From: Solobacterium sp.
GTDB lineage: Bacteria; Bacillota_I; Bacilli_A; Erysipelotrichales; Erysipelotrichaceae
Direction of reading: 5' to 3'
Assembly: GCA_017536845.1 (NCBI GenBank)
Contig: JAFWCP010000363.1
Span: 1 to 6,497, forward strand
Length of the DNA: 6,497 nt
A model generated the notes under the pieces. It made no database searches. It was given only the letters and a program-made list of their open reading frames with translations, and was not told the origin of the DNA. Made by a program: the position numbers and the translations under genes. Below are positions 4,863 through 6,497 of this stretch, piece by piece (the first letter of the stretch is position 1; every line of letters starts with the position of its first letter).

Positions 4863-5424
4863 CTGCTTTGTGATTGCCTGTGAAAGCCGGTTATGGAATA
4901 TCCTGCCATGAGGTTATATTTGCTGAAAGGATGGAATACATGGGCTCAGAAGCAGATCATGATGCACTGTCTCTTCAGACAGACCGGCAGATACCGGAAT
5001 TGTTTCAGTTCTGCGGCGGCAATCTGAGGAGTGCTGGTGAAATGCGAGAATATCTCTTCACATTGTTCGGCCTGGTGGATCAGGACAGCTGAATCCTGTA
5101 CAGGTGGTCATCCACGTAAAAAAGGGCACGGAAAGAATACATGGATTGGAAACAGATGTTCTTCTCGTGCGGCATTCTTTGCTTCCTGGAAAACTGCCTT
5201 TCTGGTATCTGATATGGTGTATTTTTCCGCTTCCTTTGCTGCGTTTCCCAATGACATGGTGATCAGAATCGGGTAGATCTGGATACTTAAAATCGTAATC
5301 TTTCCGGAAAACGCAGAGGAAAGAATAGATAAAGCGGGATATGTGCCCCGGTACAAAGGAGTGCGATGAGCATATTCTGCAGACGCAGGAAAGATTAAGT
5401 TTCGCGTTTTTCATACACGGGATG
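4863..5424. other. Long stretch without an intact gene
   Basis: About 560 bases carry no gene I can support. On the plus strand, a 50-codon frame from the ATG at 4940 to 5092 has an AAGGATGG-like site before it. Its product (QTDRQIPELFQFCGGNLRSA and onward) is unrecognised and overlaps a longer, more gene-like minus-strand frame. That minus-strand frame is listed separately as a likely decayed gene. No tRNA, CRISPR array, insertion-sequence ends or strong hairpin were identified here. Confidence 0.5.
4946..5413 (-). pseudogene. Possible decayed minus-strand gene
   Basis: One minus-strand frame is open from just below the stop at 5411-5413 down to a TGA at 4946-4948, about 153 codons, interrupted only by one TGA at 5108-5110. 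The first part contains FSGKITILSIQIYPILITMS followed by LGNAAKEAEKYTISDTRKAV, codons similar to neighbouring genes. After the stop the frame continues as LIHQAEQCEEIFSHF and AAAELKQFR. The G-N-A-x-x-E-A-x-x-Y-x-x-S pattern faintly recalls the C-terminal motif of Cof-type HAD phosphatases, but the flanking sequence does not support this, so no family is assigned. No ATG start with a ribosome binding site was found. A neighbouring frame also gives a short coherent run (RALFYVDDHLYRIQL) across the stop, which would fit a frameshift. It could be chance. Confidence 0.25.
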
Positions 5425-5430
5425 TATAAT
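5401..5430 (+). promoter_or_regulatory. Promoter of the carboxylesterase gene
   Basis: A perfect TATAAT lies at 5425-5430. The best -35 at acceptable distance is TTCGCG (5401-5406, 18-base spacer), only 3 of 6 to consensus, which suggests activator dependence or a weak promoter. Transcription would begin near 5437, directly before the ribosome binding site GGAGG at 5438-5442. Confidence 0.5.
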
Positions 5431-5449
5431 ATCTTTCGGAGGTTCACCT

Positions 5450-6497
5450 ATGAGAATTACAAAGGTCACAACTGCCGGCGGCGTCATTGTCGGCGAAGAA
5501 AAGCTTTCATACCGGGTTTTCAGGGGGGTTCCGTATGCAGAGCCATGCATCGGCGAAAACCGTTTCCGCGAACCGGCAAGGAAAAAACCGTGGCAGGGTG
5601 AACTGGACTGCACGGCATTCCGTGAAATGTGTCCTCAGCCTGACCCCACCGGCGGGTTTTACGGCAAGGAATTCTATACCAGCCCCGAGTATCCGCTGCC
5701 GGGGCAGAGCGAAGACTGCCTGTATCTGAATATCTGGGCACCGTTCGAATATGACAGGAAAAACTGTCCGGTTGCCTTCTGGATCCACGGCGGCGCGTTT
5801 GACCATGGCTTTGGTTCGGAAATGGAATTTGACGGGGAGAACTTTGCCGTCAAAGGCGTGATCCTTGTCACCATCAATTACCGGGTCGGCGTCTTCGGCT
5901 TCTATGCGGATGAAGAACTGGATGCATCCTCGGTCGGCAATCTCGGCATCCTTGACCAGATTGAAGCCCTGAAATGGGTGCACAACAATATCGCGGCATT
6001 CGGCGGTGATCCGGAAAACATCACGATTTTCGGCCAGAGTGCCGGTGCGGCTTCGGTGCAGGCACTGCTCTGTTCCCCGCTGGCTGTCGGCCTGTTCCAT
6101 AAGGCCATCATGCAGAGCGGCGGCGGGTATGACAACGGCCTGATCGCAGCCCGGACAAAAGAAGAAGCCATTGAAACCGGAAAGATCATCCGGGAACTGG
6201 CCGGTGCGAAAAACCTTGCGGACATGAAGAAGGTGGATGCGAAGAAGCTTGTCGACCTGCTGCCGGCACTGTACGGCAGGCTGAATAAACTTGCCTTCGG
6301 TCCGGTTGTGGACGGGTATGTGCTGAACAAGAGCTTTGACCAGACCCTGCTTGACCGGGAAACCGCCGATGTGCCCATCATGATCGGCATGACTTCGCAG
6401 GATATTACGGTCGGCAAGGGGGAAGATGCCCGGGAAAGCCGTTTATATGACGGATGCCTGCGCTTTGCCCGCTTCCGCAGCGAGCAGTCGGTCAATC
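5450..6497 (+). CDS. Type-B carboxylesterase/lipase family protein (C-terminus cut by window)
   Basis: The first 349 residues of an alpha/beta-hydrolase of the carboxylesterase type-B family are present; members are usually near 500 residues. The N-terminus has YRVFRGVPYAEP (21-32), typical of the family. The signature SEDCLYLNIW is at 87-96, the oxyanion loop HGGAF at 113-117, INYRVGVFGF at 142-151, and the nucleophile elbow GQSAG at 195-199 with Ser197 as catalytic serine. The acid is probably Asp318 in MTSQD, and the histidine would be beyond the right edge. There is no signal peptide, so it is likely cytoplasmic; such enzymes hydrolyse carboxylic esters, but the natural substrate cannot be told. 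The ATG at 5450 follows GGAGG (5438-5442) with seven bases between. It is separated from upstream genes by a long gap and has its own promoter. Codon use matches the hydFE operon. Confidence 0.93.
   Translation, partial: MRITKVTTAGGVIVGEEKLSYRVFRGVPYAEPCIGENRFREPARKKPWQGELDCTAFREMCPQPDPTGGFYGKEFYTSPEYPLPGQSEDCLYLNIWAPFEYDRKNCPVAFWIHGGAFDHGFGSEMEFDGENFAVKGVILVTINYRVGVFGFYADEELDASSVGNLGILDQIEALKWVHNNIAAFGGDPENITIFGQSAGAASVQALLCSPLAVGLFHKAIMQSGGGYDNGLIAARTKEEAIETGKIIRELAGAKNLADMKKVDAKKLVDLLPALYGRLNKLAFGPVVDGYVLNKSFDQTLLDRETADVPIMIGMTSQDITVGKGEDARESRLYDGCLRFARFRSEQSVN

Noticed and set aside
5507..6495. Two long minus-strand frames (197 codons each) opposite the carboxylesterase
   Set aside because: The plus-strand frame has all esterase signature motifs through the right edge, so the minus frames are shadows.

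Overview
This window looks like part of the chromosome of an anaerobic, fermentative member of the Bacillota (Firmicutes). The evidence is the strong AGGAGG-type ribosome binding sites, moderate GC content with many GGC, CTG, ATC and GAA codons, and the [FeFe]-hydrogenase maturation genes. A gut-associated clostridial or erysipelotrichial lineage fits, but the sequence does not fix the genus.

Positions 2-3653 hold one tightly packed plus-strand operon, entered in its middle. It begins with the C-terminal end of a FecE/BtuD-type ABC transporter ATPase (metal-chelate or cobalamin import). Next come hydF (GTPase/scaffold) and hydE (radical-SAM enzyme) for H-cluster assembly of [FeFe]-hydrogenase. 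They are followed by a spermidine-synthase-like class I SAM-fold protein and a pentapeptide-repeat protein. Three of the four junctions are four-base ATGA stop/start overlaps and the other is an eight-base overlap, so the five genes are probably translated as a coupled set. A clear intrinsic terminator begins at the last stop codon. HydG and the hydrogenase itself are not in the window.

Positions 3654-4005 are non-coding. They contain an imperfect inverted repeat, short open minus-strand stretches that may be gene debris, and a possible promoter. The leader of a small gene lies here and includes a seven-base sequence exactly complementary to that gene's ribosome binding site. The small gene (4006-4206) encodes a 66-residue protein of unknown function with a possible winged-helix look, and ends in a hairpin terminator that starts inside its stop codon.

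On the minus strand, 4240-4716 encodes a LURP-one/YxjI-family protein with its own promoter. Behind that promoter, facing the other way, is an orphan terminator at 4837-4862. Positions 4863-5424 have no convincing intact gene, but one minus-strand frame is open over about 150 codons except for a single stop, which suggests a decayed gene.

From 5450 to the right edge runs a type-B carboxylesterase, cut off by the window before its catalytic histidine. It has a perfect TATAAT box so close that the transcript would begin almost at the ribosome binding site.

The most interesting part is the hydF-hydE operon, with its two non-canonical partners and small departures from reference sequences in both maturases (Gln before CGGC in HydF, no accessory C-terminal cysteine cluster in HydE).
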